DNA from: Inquilinus limosus DSM 16000
GTDB taxonomy: Bacteria > Pseudomonadota > Alphaproteobacteria > DSM-16000 > Inquilinaceae
Direction of reading: 5' to 3'
Assembly (NCBI RefSeq): GCF_000423185.1
Contig: NZ_AUHM01000018.1
Location: 62,001 to 126,000, forward strand
Length of the DNA: 64,000 nt
In this document: positions 26,122 to 35,100 of the stretch, in pieces
Layout of the letters: every line of letters begins with the position of its first letter
How positions within the stretch are numbered: the stretch's first letter is position 1
Made by a program: the position numbers and the translations under genes
The notes under the pieces: model-generated
What the model was told of the DNA's origin: nothing
The model's database searches: none
Seen by the model: only the letters and a program-made list of their open reading frames with translations

Positions 26122-27132
26122 TCAGCCGATCACGCGGCAGGAGTCCCGCACCACGAGCTGCGGCGCGAACACGTGGTGCGCCGGTTCGGCCGGCGGCGTG
26201 CCGCCGAGGCGGGCCAAGAGGCAGTCCACCGCCCGGGCGCCGATCGCCTGCACCGGCTGCACCACCGCGGTCAGCCGCGGCGAGAATGCGGTGGCCCATT
26301 CGAAATCGTCGATGGCGGCGACCGAGACGTCCTGCGGGCAGCGGAAGCCCTGCTCGGCGATCGCCCGCATCACCCCGATCGTGGTCAGGTTGCTGGTCGA
26401 GAAGATCGCGGTCGGCCGCGGCCGGCGGTGCAGCAGCGCCACCGTCGCTTCGATCGCCGTGTCGATGCGGAAGTCGCCGCAGGCGGCGAGATCCTCGGTG
26501 AAACCGATTCCGGCCTCGGCCAGCGCCTCGCGATAGCCCTCCAAGCGATCGGTCGAGATCGAGATCCCCGGCCGGCCGGTGACGATGCCGATGCGGCGAT
26601 GGCCGCTGCGGATCAGGTATTCCATCGCCATGCGCGCCGCGGCGCGGTTGTCGAGCGTGACCGAATCGAAATCGGCCAGCCCCTGCAGCGTGCGGTCCAC
26701 CAGCACCGCCGGCACGGTGACGAGGCGCCGGATCGCCCCGGCATCGCCGGGCTCGACCCCGCTCAGCACCAGGATCAGCCCGTCGGCGCGCTGGGTGCGC
26801 ATCAGCTGCAGATGCCGCAGCTCCTTCTCCGGGTCGTCGGCGGTGGCGCACAGCACCAGCGCGTAGCCGGCGGCGTCGCAGGCGCGCTCGATGGCGCTGG
26901 CCAGGGCGGCGAAGAGCGGGTTGGTGATGTCCGGGATGATCAGGCCGATGGTGCGGGTGCGGCCGGTCTTCAGGCTGCGCGCCACCCCGTCCGGGGCGTA
27001 GCCCAGCTCCTCGATCGCTTCCATCACCCGCTGGCGCAGCGCCGTGCTGACCGGGGCCGTCCGGTTGATCACCGCGGAGACCGAGCCGATCGAGACCCCG
27101 GCCCGGTTCGCCACGTCCCGCAATGTCGCCAT
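26122..27132 (-). CDS. LacI family transcriptional regulator
   Basis: 336 residues. The HTH at the N-terminus (MATLRDVANRAGVSIGSVSA) and hinge helix (about 50-58, DGVARSLKTGRTR) precede a sugar-binding-protein-like core (IGLIIPDITNPLFAALASAI onward). Start 27132 puts the HTH at the very N-terminus as expected; an in-frame start at 27153 would add seven residues. The gene is divergent from the CUT1 sugar transporter operon, with two palindromic operators between them. It is the probable repressor of that operon. Confidence 0.92.
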   Translation of the reverse strand: MATLRDVANRAGVSIGSVSAVINRTAPVSTALRQRVMEAIEELGYAPDGVARSLKTGRTRTIGLIIPDITNPLFAALASAIERACDAAGYALVLCATADDPEKELRHLQLMRTQRADGLILVLSGVEPGDAGAIRRLVTVPAVLVDRTLQGLADFDSVTLDNRAAARMAMEYLIRSGHRRIGIVTGRPGISISTDRLEGYREALAEAGIGFTEDLAACGDFRIDTAIEATVALLHRRPRPTAIFSTSNLTTIGVMRAIAEQGFRCPQDVSVAAIDDFEWATAFSPRLTAVVQPVQAIGARAVDCLLARLGGTPPAEPAHHVFAPQLVVRDSCRVIG

Positions 27133-27332
27133 GATCCCCGAAGCCGTTGCCAAGCCGCGGATCGGATGATAGCCTTTCTGAAACGTTTCAACAACAAGGT
27201 GGCAGCCGAATTCCGGGACACCGGTCGGCTCCGCCTGGCTGCAACATCATCAGATTCGCCGGGCCGGCTGAAAGGTTTCAGACGCTTGGTCAGGCTGACG
27301 CCACGACGCGTCGCGACAAGGGGAGGACCGCC
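27133..27332. promoter_or_regulatory. Divergent promoter region with two LacI-type operators
   Basis: TGAAACGTTTCA (27179-27190) is a perfect 12-bp palindrome with the central CG typical of LacI/GalR operators. TGAAAGGTTTCA (27269-27280), extended to CTGAAAGGTTTCAG, is a second copy with one central change. The centres are 90 bp apart, close to an integral number of helical turns, which would allow looping by a LacI dimer pair. Both lie between the LacI gene and the sugar-binding-protein gene. Confidence 0.75.
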
Positions 27333-28706
27333 ATGACCAACCGCAACGGCACCCGTGTGTCCGGACACGGCGAGGGTCCCGCGCCGCTCGGCCGCCGGAC
27401 GATCCTGGCCGCGGGGACCGCCGTCCTCGGCGGCAGCCTGCTGCCGATGCCTTACCTTTCCCGCGCGCGGGCGCAGGAGGGACCGCTGAAGTTCTGGCAG
27501 TTCTACGCGCCAGGCGGGCCGGTGCCCGGCCAAGTGCAGTGGTTCCAGGACACGGTCAAGGCCTGGAACGACCTGCAGGAGATCAAGGTCGAGCTGGAAT
27601 ACATCCCGACCTCGCAATACATCAACGGCACCAAGCTGCAGACCGCCTTCGCCGCCGGCGAGGGCCCCGACATCTTCCTGATCAGCCCGGGCGACTTCCT
27701 GCGCTACCACAATGGGGGCGCGCTGCTGAATCTCGCCCCCTATGTCGCGGCCGAGGCCCGCGCCGATTACTACGACACCGCCATCGCCACCCGGCTGGTC
27801 GACAAGGGGCTGTACGGCCTGCCGATGGAGGTGGAGCCGATGGCGATCTACTACAGCGTCAAGGCCTTCAAAGAGGCCGACCTCGGCGAGGCCGACATCC
27901 CGAAGACCTGGGACCAGCTTCTCGAAGTGGCGAAGAAGCTGACCACCGATCGGCGCTTCGGCATCCTGTTCGAGACCAATCCCGGCTATTATCAGAACTT
28001 CACCTGGTACCCGTTCCTGTGGCAGGGCGGCGGCGAGATCGTCGGGAAAGACGGCAAGAGCGGCTTCAACTCCGACGCCGCCCGCGCCGCCCTGAAATTC
28101 TGGCAGGACGCGATCGCCCAGGGCGTCGCCCCGCGCAAGCCGCTGGGCTACGGCGCCAACGACATCGCCGCCAATCTCGGCTCCGGCTACTGCGCCATGC
28201 AGAATGTCGGCATCTGGGGCATTGCGGCGATGCGCAACGCCGACCCGAATTTCGAATACGGCGTGTTCAAGCTGCCGGTGCCGGCCGGCGGCCAGGACCG
28301 CACCGTGGCCGGCGGCTGGGCCTTCGTCGCCAACGCCAACGGCCGCAATCCGGAGGCGGCGGGCAAGTTCTGCGCCTGGGCGCTGGGGTCGATGGACGCC
28401 GGGTCGGTGCGGCGCGTGGTCGACTGGTGCACCAAGGCCAAGAGCGACATGCCGCCGCGCAAATCCGCCTTCCAGCAGGCCGAGGCGGCCCAGGCCTATG
28501 GCAGCGGCGCGATGAAGACCTTCGCCGAACAGGTGTTCCCGACCGCCCGTGGCGAGCCGCGCGTGCCGCCGCAGGTGTACAAGGCCATCTCCGACGCCAT
28601 CCAGGCCTGCCAGCTGAACGGCGAGGATCCGGGCAAGCGGGCCGAGATGGCGGCGAAGCAGATCGACAGCTTCCTGGCCGGCTACGACGGCGCGCCGATC
28701 CTATGA
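27333..28706 (+). CDS. CUT1-type sugar ABC transporter substrate-binding protein, Tat signal
   Basis: 457 residues of the extracellular solute-binding family 1. The N-terminus has a twin-arginine signal (PLGRRTILAAGTAVLGGS) ending near ARAQE, so export through Tat is likely. The mature part has LKFWQFYAPGGPVPGQ, AAGEGPDIFLISPGDFLRY and FTWYPFLWQGGGEIVGKDGK. It binds an unknown carbohydrate. ATG 27333 follows GGGGAGGA. It is the first gene of a LacI-regulated operon and is separated from its permease genes by a 170-bp palindromic element. Confidence 0.92.
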   Translation: MTNRNGTRVSGHGEGPAPLGRRTILAAGTAVLGGSLLPMPYLSRARAQEGPLKFWQFYAPGGPVPGQVQWFQDTVKAWNDLQEIKVELEYIPTSQYINGTKLQTAFAAGEGPDIFLISPGDFLRYHNGGALLNLAPYVAAEARADYYDTAIATRLVDKGLYGLPMEVEPMAIYYSVKAFKEADLGEADIPKTWDQLLEVAKKLTTDRRFGILFETNPGYYQNFTWYPFLWQGGGEIVGKDGKSGFNSDAARAALKFWQDAIAQGVAPRKPLGYGANDIAANLGSGYCAMQNVGIWGIAAMRNADPNFEYGVFKLPVPAGGQDRTVAGGWAFVANANGRNPEAAGKFCAWALGSMDAGSVRRVVDWCTKAKSDMPPRKSAFQQAEAAQAYGSGAMKTFAEQVFPTARGEPRVPPQVYKAISDAIQACQLNGEDPGKRAEMAAKQIDSFLAGYDGAPIL

Positions 28707-28751
28707 GCGTGGCGATGCACGGCGCTTCTGATCACGTGCGTCCTTGCATCC

Positions 28752-28921
28752 CCAGTCCCCCCTTCCCTCGCGGGAGGGGGCTAGGGGGAGGGGGTTCTCT
28801 CAGCTCGCGCCGGCGTCAGTGCGCTGAGAGCGGTGAACATGGAGACGATCTTATTCATTTGCGCGCGGACGCGCGCAGACCCCTCCCCCTGCCCCCCTCC
28901 CGCAAGGGGAGGGGGGACTGG
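28752..28921. repeat. Palindromic element between binding-protein and permease genes
   Basis: The ends CCAGTCCCCCCTTCCC and GGGGAGGGGGGACTGG are inverted copies with one mismatch. Inside are CTCTCAG/CTGAGAG arms (28796-28802, 28824-28830) and a GCGCGC-GGAC-GCGCGC hairpin (28861-28876). It lies inside the operon, after the binding-protein stop and 17 bp before the first permease start. The position resembles the REP elements between malE and malF in E. coli, which favour the upstream message. Confidence 0.7.
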
Positions 28922-28938
28922 AAAAGAAGACCGGTGGC

Positions 28939-29886
28939 ATGAGCACGGCCTCGCCAACTGCAGTTTCACAGACGGCGGTGGTGCCGAGGCGCCGTCGCCT
29001 GTCCGCCCGGCATCGGGAGTGGATCGCGGGCTATCTCTTCGTGCTGCCCGACGCGCTGGGCCTCCTGGTCTTTGTCGGCGGGCCGATGCTGCTGTCGCTC
29101 AGCCTCGGCTTCTTCGGTGTCACCGGCTTCGGCGGCTACCGCTTCGTCGGCTTCGCCAACTACCGGCGCATGCTGGCCGACCCGCTGTTCCTGGAGAGCC
29201 TGAAGGTCACCCTGCTCTATGTCGTGCTGCTGGTGCCCAGCCTCTATCTCACCGGACTCGGCCTCGCCCTGCTGGTGCACCGGCGCAGCCGCTTCTCCGG
29301 CCTGTTCCGGACGATGTTCTTCCTGCCGCACATGGTCAGCCTGGTGGTGGTCGGGCTGATCTGGCAGGTGCTGCTGATCGACAAGATCGGCGTGGTCAGC
29401 CGGCTCTCCGCCGCCCTCGGCCTCGGCGGCCTGTCCTGGCTCGGCGATCCGGAGCTCGCGCTGTTCGCGATCGTCGGCGTCAGCGTCTGGTTCCTGATGG
29501 GCTATTACATGCTGATCTTCCTGTCCGGGCTGCAGGACATCCCGCGCGAGTATCACGAGGCGGCGCGGATCGACGGAGCCGGGCCGGTCGCGGCCTTCCT
29601 GTACATCACCCTGCCGCTGCTGCGGCCGACCAGCTTCTTCGTGCTGCTGGTGTCGACGGTCGCCGCCGTGGCCGGCGCGCAGACCTTCGACCTGGTCTAT
29701 GTCATGACCAAGGGCGGCCCGGCCAACTCCACCTCGCTGGCGATCTATTACATCTACGAGCAGGCCTTCCAGTTCGGCGAATACGGTTACGCCGCGGCGA
29801 TGGCCTCGGTGCTGGTCCTGATCCTGCTGGGCTTCACCGCCCTGCTGTTCCTGGTCACGCGCGGCGGGCGCTTCGACTATGACTGA
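28939..29886 (+). CDS. CUT1-type sugar ABC transporter permease (MalF-like)
   Basis: 315 residues with six membrane helices. After a basic cytoplasmic leader (RRRRLSARHREWIAGYLFV) come the typical first helix and the ATPase-contact loop EYHEAARIDGAGPVAAFLYI. It forms the channel with the next gene product, which overlaps it by 8 bp. No ATPase gene occurs in the operon. Confidence 0.92.
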   Translation: MSTASPTAVSQTAVVPRRRRLSARHREWIAGYLFVLPDALGLLVFVGGPMLLSLSLGFFGVTGFGGYRFVGFANYRRMLADPLFLESLKVTLLYVVLLVPSLYLTGLGLALLVHRRSRFSGLFRTMFFLPHMVSLVVVGLIWQVLLIDKIGVVSRLSAALGLGGLSWLGDPELALFAIVGVSVWFLMGYYMLIFLSGLQDIPREYHEAARIDGAGPVAAFLYITLPLLRPTSFFVLLVSTVAAVAGAQTFDLVYVMTKGGPANSTSLAIYYIYEQAFQFGEYGYAAAMASVLVLILLGFTALLFLVTRGGRFDYD

Positions 29887-30718
29887 CGCCGCCGCCCTCC
29901 CCGCCCGCGCCTTCCGCCCGGCCGGGACGATCTGGTTCCTCGCCTCGGCCCTGCTGGCGCTGACATCCGTGGCGCCGCTGCTGTGGATGGTCTCGATCGC
30001 CTTCAAGGGACCGGACGAGATCTTCGACCCCGGGCTGATCCCGGCGCGGCCGACGCTGGAGAACTTCCTCTACGTCTTCACCGAGGTCGACTTCCTGCGG
30101 TTCCTGCTGAACACGCTGGTGGTCGCCGGATCGGTGACGGTGATCGCGCTGCTGTTCCACTCCATGGCCGGCTACGCCCTGGCCCGGCTGCGCTTCCCGG
30201 GGCGGGAGGCGATCTTCCTCGGCATGTTCTCGACCTTTCTGATCTCGCTGCCGGTGATCATCGTGCCCCTGTTCATCCTGGTGCGACAGCTGGGCCTCGT
30301 GAACTCCTATGCCGGGCTGATCGTGCCGGCGATCTTCAACGCTTTCGGCATATTCCTGCTGCGCCAGTTCTACCTGAACGTGCCGCGCGAGCTGGAGGAG
30401 GCCGCCTTCATCGACGGCGCCGGCTACTGGCGGATCTACTGGAGCATCGTGCTGCCGCTGTCCCGCCCCATCCTGGCGGCGCTGGCGATCTTCTTCTTCC
30501 TGGCCAACTGGAACGCCTTCCTGTGGCCGCTGACCATCACCACCGACCCGAGCCTCTGGGTGGTGCAGGTCGCGGTCGCCAGCTTCCAGGCGCAGTATTC
30601 CGCCTCCTGGAACTACATCATGGCCGCGTCGACCGTGGTGGCGCTGCCGACCCTGCTGCTGTTCGTCCTGTTCCAGCGGCAGATCGTGGAATCGATCAAG
30701 ACGGGCGGCCTGAAGTAG
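29879..30718 (+). CDS. CUT1-type sugar ABC transporter permease (MalG-like)
   Basis: 279 residues with six membrane helices. The EAA loop reads ELEEAAFIDGAGYWRIYWSI, followed by VLPLSRPILAALAIFFF, and the C-terminus ends FQRQIVESIKTGGLK as in the MalG family. It is co-translated with the MalF-like subunit (8-bp overlap). The GH172 gene starts 23 bp later. Confidence 0.93.
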   Translation: MTDAAALPARAFRPAGTIWFLASALLALTSVAPLLWMVSIAFKGPDEIFDPGLIPARPTLENFLYVFTEVDFLRFLLNTLVVAGSVTVIALLFHSMAGYALARLRFPGREAIFLGMFSTFLISLPVIIVPLFILVRQLGLVNSYAGLIVPAIFNAFGIFLLRQFYLNVPRELEEAAFIDGAGYWRIYWSIVLPLSRPILAALAIFFFLANWNAFLWPLTITTDPSLWVVQVAVASFQAQYSASWNYIMAASTVVALPTLLLFVLFQRQIVESIKTGGLK

Positions 30719-30741
30719 CCGCCGAGACGAGAGGAAGCCCC

Positions 30742-31917
30742 ATGCAGAGCAATGCCGGATTGTCGCCGCTGCGCGGCCTCGCCAAGCTGCGCCAGGCCCG
30801 GACCCGACGCTTCTCCAGCTGGGACCGCACCGGCGGCAACGACGACCGGCTGCACATCGCGCCCGGCGAGACGGTGACGATCGCCGAGGCCTCGGGCGCG
30901 GGCATCGTCACCCACATCTGGGTTACCATCAACTGCGCCAGCCGGCACGCGCTGCGCAAGATCGTGCTGCGCGCCTGGTGGGACGGCGAGGCCGAGCCCA
31001 GCATCGAATGCCCGCTGGGCGACTTCTTCGGCATGGGCCATGCCCAGACCCGCAACTTCGCCAGCCTGCCGCTGCAGATGAGCCCGCAGGACGGCCGCGG
31101 CTTCAACTGCTACTTCCCGATGCCCTTCGGCAGCCATATGCGCTTCGCCGTGACCAACGAGGCCGAGCACGAGTTGCTGTTCTACTACTACATCGATCTC
31201 GAGCTGCACGATGCGCTGGAGGACGGCCTCGGCCGCTTTCACGCCCAGTGGCGCCGGGCCGCGCCGCAGCCCTTCGACGAGGCGGGCCTCAGCAACGAGG
31301 AGGTGCTGTTCGGCGGCGTCACCACCGACGGGGCGAAGAACCATGTCATCCTCGACGCCGCCGGGCACGGACACTATGTCGGCTGCCTGCTGAGCGTCTA
31401 CTCGCTGCGCCGCTCGCGCAACTGGGACTGGTACGGCGAGGGCGACGACATGATCTTCGTCGACGGCGAGCCCGGGATCTCGGTGCCCGATGCCGGCCGC
31501 AAGCCGCAGATCGCGGCGGAGGCGCCGCAGCCGGTGATCGCCGGCCGGCCGGAGAGCGCGCCGGGCGCCAATGACGCCTGGCCGCCGACGCTGCACGGCA
31601 CCGGCACCGAGGACTATTTCAACACCGCCTGGTGCCCGAACCAGGAATACTCCGCCCCCTATCACGGCATCATCGCCGGCGGTGGCCCGAACTGGCAGGA
31701 GCCGGTGACGCTGTACCGGTTCCACATCGAGGATCCGGTGGTGTTCAAGCGGTCGATCCGGGTGACGATCGAGCGTGGCCACGCCAACCGGCGCGACGAC
31801 GAGGTGTCGAGTATCGCCTTCTGGTACCAGGCCGAGCCGCACAGGCCCTTCCCGCCGCTGCCTGCCGTCACGGACCGGCTGCCGAGCTTCCGCGCGCCCT
31901 TCGAGGAGCGCGGCTGA
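30742..31917 (+). CDS. GH172 (DUF2961) family glycoside hydrolase-like protein
   Basis: 391 residues matching DUF2961, a family that includes difructose-dianhydride and alpha-fructo-/arabinofuranosidase enzymes (GH172). Typical blocks are SSWDRTGGNDD near the N-terminus, AGIVTHIWVTINC, CPLGDFFGMGH, FNCYFPMPFG and HGTGTEDYFNTAWCPN. The acidic residues in the last motif are likely catalytic by family analogy. No signal peptide is seen, so it would act in the cytoplasm on the sugar brought in by the adjacent transporter. It is the last gene of the LacI-controlled operon, with GAGAGGAAG before the ATG. Substrate guess: a fructo- or arabino-furanoside. Confidence 0.85.
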   Translation: MQSNAGLSPLRGLAKLRQARTRRFSSWDRTGGNDDRLHIAPGETVTIAEASGAGIVTHIWVTINCASRHALRKIVLRAWWDGEAEPSIECPLGDFFGMGHAQTRNFASLPLQMSPQDGRGFNCYFPMPFGSHMRFAVTNEAEHELLFYYYIDLELHDALEDGLGRFHAQWRRAAPQPFDEAGLSNEEVLFGGVTTDGAKNHVILDAAGHGHYVGCLLSVYSLRRSRNWDWYGEGDDMIFVDGEPGISVPDAGRKPQIAAEAPQPVIAGRPESAPGANDAWPPTLHGTGTEDYFNTAWCPNQEYSAPYHGIIAGGGPNWQEPVTLYRFHIEDPVVFKRSIRVTIERGHANRRDDEVSSIAFWYQAEPHRPFPPLPAVTDRLPSFRAPFEERG

Positions 31918-31922
31918 CGCCG

Positions 31923-32240
31923 CTACGGCAGCCCGCGCGTGCCGGGGCTGGGGTCGGCACTGTCGTCGACCGTGGCGGTGCCGCTCTCGTTGGAGTCCGC
32001 ACCCCAGGCGCGGGCCTCCGCCAGCACCGCCTCGTCGAGCTGGTCGGGCATATGCGCGCCCATCAGTCGGATCGCCTGGACCAGGGCCAGCACCTCGCGG
32101 TCGAGAGTCGGCTCCGGCCCGTCGCCGCTGCCGATCAGGCGGGGCGGGATGCTGGCCTCGACCACCACGCGGATCCGCCCCAGGGCATCCCAGGCCTGCT
32201 CCGCCGTCCAGCCGGCGCTGGTGTCGGGTTCCTTCGCCAT
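31923..32240 (-). CDS. Hypothetical protein
   Basis: 105 residues, not recognised. The first half is helical and hydrophilic (WTAEQAWDALGRIRVVVEAS, then LALVQAIRLMGAHMPDQLDE); the C-terminal 30 residues are acidic, serine/glycine-rich and probably disordered. It ends 5 bp from the convergent GH172 gene and starts 34 bp after the HAD gene stops, on the same strand, so it may be co-transcribed with that gene. Codon use looks like that of its neighbours, which supports real coding. Confidence 0.55.
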   Translation of the reverse strand: MAKEPDTSAGWTAEQAWDALGRIRVVVEASIPPRLIGSGDGPEPTLDREVLALVQAIRLMGAHMPDQLDEAVLAEARAWGADSNESGTATVDDSADPSPGTRGLP

Positions 32241-32274
32241 ACCCGGTCAACGGCGGCAGGCCGGTCTCCGGTTC

Positions 32275-32742
32275 CTACAGGAAGCCGGCCTGCCTCAGCT
32301 TCGCGATCGAGTCCGCCGCGCTGCGGTGGTGGATGAACACGCCGCCGGTCTGCTCCCACAGATGCCGGTATGTGTCCCGGTCGTCGACCAGCGCGTCGCC
32401 GGGATGGCAGTGCTCGCATTTCAGCGCCGCCGTGGTGGTAATGACCTTCACGCCGGGGAAGTATCGCGCGGCCCAGCGCCGCTTCTGCGGTTCGGCCCAG
32501 GCCCCGCGCGGCAGGCCGGTCAGGATGACGGGGTCGAGGTGCCGCACGGCGTCGTACAGCTCCATCGCATCCGGCATCAGCTCGAGATTGGCGAAGAAGT
32601 CCGGCGCGCGCGCCAGCGCCTGCCAGAACCGGGCCAGCCCGAACCGCTGCTCATAGGCGCGGGGATGCATGCCGAGAACCGCCGCGGCGCCGCGGTCGAA
32701 ATCCGCCAGCACGCCGTCGCAATCCAGATAGATCCGCGCCAT
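32275..32742 (-). CDS. Small HAD-like hydrolase, 5'(3')-deoxyribonucleotidase-type
   Basis: 155 residues. Motif I is YLDCDGVLADFD (about residues 5-16), the double-aspartate nucleophile/acid-base pair of HAD phosphatases. Motif II is ILTGLPRG and motif III/IV is DALVDDRD. The N-terminal arrangement and length fit NT5C-type nucleotidases, which dephosphorylate (deoxy)nucleoside monophosphates in the cytosol; substrate is uncertain. The start at 32742 puts motif I at the N-terminus; a start 8 codons upstream is possible. Confidence 0.75.
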   Translation of the reverse strand: MARIYLDCDGVLADFDRGAAAVLGMHPRAYEQRFGLARFWQALARAPDFFANLELMPDAMELYDAVRHLDPVILTGLPRGAWAEPQKRRWAARYFPGVKVITTTAALKCEHCHPGDALVDDRDTYRHLWEQTGGVFIHHRSAADSIAKLRQAGFL

Positions 32743-32803
32743 CGCGACCACCGTCCCCACTGCCAACGACCCTGATCTTTCGCATGTTCGGTCGGCAGGG
32801 GCA

Positions 32804-34045
32804 TCAGGATGCGCGGGCCCTGCGCCGGCGGTCCGCCCAGGCCATCAGCGGCGTCGCGGCGATGCCGTGCATCAGGATCGAGGCCAGAACCGTGAAGGAG
32901 GCGATGGTCCAGAGCCGGCCGCCGTCCGGGAACGGCACGCGGTCCAGGGCATAGGCCATGTAGTAGAAGGTGCCGAGACCGCGGATCCCGAAGAAGGCCA
33001 TCAGCCCGCGCGCGGCGGGCGGCAACGGCGTGCCGACCAGGCTGACCCAGCCGCACAGCGGCCGGATGACCAGGAGCAGGGCGGCGGCGGCCAGGATATC
33101 GACCCAGCCGAGCCGGCCGAGCGCGCCGGTTCCGATCGCGGCGCCGAAGACCAGGAGCACGACGACCATGAGCACGCGCTCTATCTGCTCCGAGAACTCG
33201 GCCATCGCGCCGTGGAACTCGCTGCTGCGGTCGGTCGCCCGCAGCGTCACCGCGGCGATGAACACCGCGACGAAGCCGTAGCCGGCGGCGAGCTCGGTCA
33301 CCCCGAAGGAGATCAGGGTGACGCCCACGGCGACCAGCCCGTCGCCGGTGCGGGACAGCTTCAGACGCGGCAGCCGGAAGGTCAGCCAGCCGAAGACGCG
33401 GCCGGCGGCGTAGCCGATCAGCGCGCTGCAGCCGATCCTCCAGACCACGTCGATCGCCAGCCAATGGACCCAGGCCGCCTCCGGCGGTGTGGTTGCGAGC
33501 GTCATGGCGAGCACGACGAAGGGGAAGGCCAGGCCGTCGTTGAGTCCGGCCTCGGAGGTCAGGGCGAAGCGCACCTCGCCGCCCTCCTCCTCCCCCGGCG
33601 GGCCGGCCTGCACGTCGCAGGCCAGCACCGGATCGGTCGGCGCCAGCGCGGCGGCGACCAGCAGGGCCGCCGCCCAGGTCAGGCCGAGAGCCGCCCAGCA
33701 CAGCACCGCCATGGCGGCGATGGTGAGCGGCATGGCGATGCCGAGCAGCCGCCACGTCGCCTGCCATCTGCGCCAGCCGAAGGGGCGCTCGATCCGCAGC
33801 CCCGCCCCCATCAGCGCCACCAGGATCACGAACTCTGTCATCTGCTCCAGCACCCGCTGCTGGAGCAGCAGCGCGGAGGCGCGCTCGATCCAGGGGCCGT
33901 GCGGCGCCAGGAAACCGATGGCCACGGCAATGATCGGCAGCGACAGCGGCAGGCTTCGGACGACGAGCGGCAGCCAGGCCGACAGCAGGACCAGCAGGCC
34001 GAGCACAATGATGACGGCGGCCGATGCGTCGAACGTCCCAGGCAT
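32804..34045 (-). CDS. Sodium/proton antiporter, CPA1 (NhaP-like) family
   Basis: 413 residues with about 12 membrane helices. Key motifs are LAPTDPVLACDVQ (the proline-threonine-aspartate site of CPA1 exchangers), EAGLNDGLAFPFV (the asparagine-aspartate ion-binding pair) and FFGIRGLGTFYYMAYAL. It exchanges cytoplasmic sodium or potassium for protons in the inner membrane. The start at 34045 (MPGTFDASAAV) precedes the first helix, and the open frame continuing to 35230 is the shadow of the GntR gene. No strong ribosome site was seen. It does not fit the catabolic theme and is probably a housekeeping gene. Confidence 0.88.
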   Translation of the reverse strand: MPGTFDASAAVIIVLGLLVLLSAWLPLVVRSLPLSLPIIAVAIGFLAPHGPWIERASALLLQQRVLEQMTEFVILVALMGAGLRIERPFGWRRWQATWRLLGIAMPLTIAAMAVLCWAALGLTWAAALLVAAALAPTDPVLACDVQAGPPGEEEGGEVRFALTSEAGLNDGLAFPFVVLAMTLATTPPEAAWVHWLAIDVVWRIGCSALIGYAAGRVFGWLTFRLPRLKLSRTGDGLVAVGVTLISFGVTELAAGYGFVAVFIAAVTLRATDRSSEFHGAMAEFSEQIERVLMVVVLLVFGAAIGTGALGRLGWVDILAAAALLLVIRPLCGWVSLVGTPLPPAARGLMAFFGIRGLGTFYYMAYALDRVPFPDGGRLWTIASFTVLASILMHGIAATPLMAWADRRRRARAS

Positions 34046-34101
34046 GCCGGGCCAACAGCAGGATCGCCGTGCCGGTTTCCTGCGCGGCCGCCCCGAAGGC
34101 C

Positions 34102-35100
34102 TCAGCCGCCCTCTCGATACGGCGCGAGATAGGGCAGCGGCTCCGGCCGGAACTCGCGTGCGACAACGTCGATCCGGGCCATGGCGCGGTCGAGCGAGGC
34201 CCGGAGGTGGTGTTCGAGCGCCCCGGCGGCCTCGGCCACGCGCCCGGCTTCCAGGCGCTCGACGACGGCCATGTGCTCGGGCAGGAAGGGCTCGGTCGGG
34301 TAGAGGCGCGGGCCCCAGCGATAGAGGAAGCTGTGGGCGATCAGCAGCGACTGGTAGAGCCGCAGGGCTTCCATCATCGTGCGGTTGCCGCAATGGCCGA
34401 GGAGCTGGACGTGCATCTCGGTCTCCAGCGCGTCGAGCGCCGCGCCGTCGAGCTCCTCGGCCCGGGCGATCGCCTGCTCCAGATGCCGGCGCATCGTCGC
34501 GACGAAGCCCCGCGGCACCGCCGGCACGGCGTTGACCAGCGCCACCGGCTCCAGCACCCAGCGCATCTCGTACAGCTCCGCCACATAGTCGCGGGTCAGG
34601 GCCGGCGCGTACCAGCGCGACCGGTCGTCCTTGCGGATCACGCCGCGCTGATGCAGCCGGGCGATGACGTCGCGGGCGACCGTTCGGCTGACGCCGTAGT
34701 GGCGCGCCAGCTCGGCCTCGATCACGCGCCAGCCGGCGAAGGGGGTGCGCGCCACCACCGCGGCCTCGACCTCGCGGTAGATGCGCTCCCAGCTCGCCGC
34801 CGCGGTCAGACGCAGCGGCTCGATCGCCCTCGCCTCCCCCGGCCCGGCCGGCGCAGCCCCGGCCGGACCGCGGACGACATAGCCGTGGCCCTCGGCCCGC
34901 TCGACCAGCCCCTCCGCCTCCAGCCGCGCCAGCGCCTGCCGCGCCGGGGCGCGGCTGATGCCGAAGCTGCCGGCGAGATGCGATTCCAGGAGCCGGGTGC
35001 CGGGCGGCAGGCTGCCTTCGCCGATCCGCGCCGCCAGGATGGCGAAGGCGCGCTGGTGCAGCCGCGGCTCGACGCCGGAGGTTGTCATCCGCCTGTGCAT
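34102..35100 (-). CDS. GntR/FCD family regulator with two winged-helix domains
   Basis: 332 residues, longer than the usual 220-250 for FCD-type GntR proteins. The first GntR winged helix is at about 12-76 (RLLESHLAGSFGISRAPARQ). A 25-residue Ala/Gly/Pro linker follows, then a second winged helix at about 105-168 (VIEAELARHYGVSRTVARDV). A FCD ligand domain (about 175-315) follows, with metal-type histidines in EMHVQLLGHCGN, PEHMAVVERL and LEHHLRASLD. It is divergent from the SDR-TRAP operon and is likely its regulator. ATG 35100 begins 6 bp after a TATACT box, so the message may be leaderless; ATG 35088 is an alternative start. Confidence 0.87.
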   Translation of the reverse strand: MHRRMTTSGVEPRLHQRAFAILAARIGEGSLPPGTRLLESHLAGSFGISRAPARQALARLEAEGLVERAEGHGYVVRGPAGAAPAGPGEARAIEPLRLTAAASWERIYREVEAAVVARTPFAGWRVIEAELARHYGVSRTVARDVIARLHQRGVIRKDDRSRWYAPALTRDYVAELYEMRWVLEPVALVNAVPAVPRGFVATMRRHLEQAIARAEELDGAALDALETEMHVQLLGHCGNRTMMEALRLYQSLLIAHSFLYRWGPRLYPTEPFLPEHMAVVERLEAGRVAEAAGALEHHLRASLDRAMARIDVVAREFRPEPLPYLAPYREGG

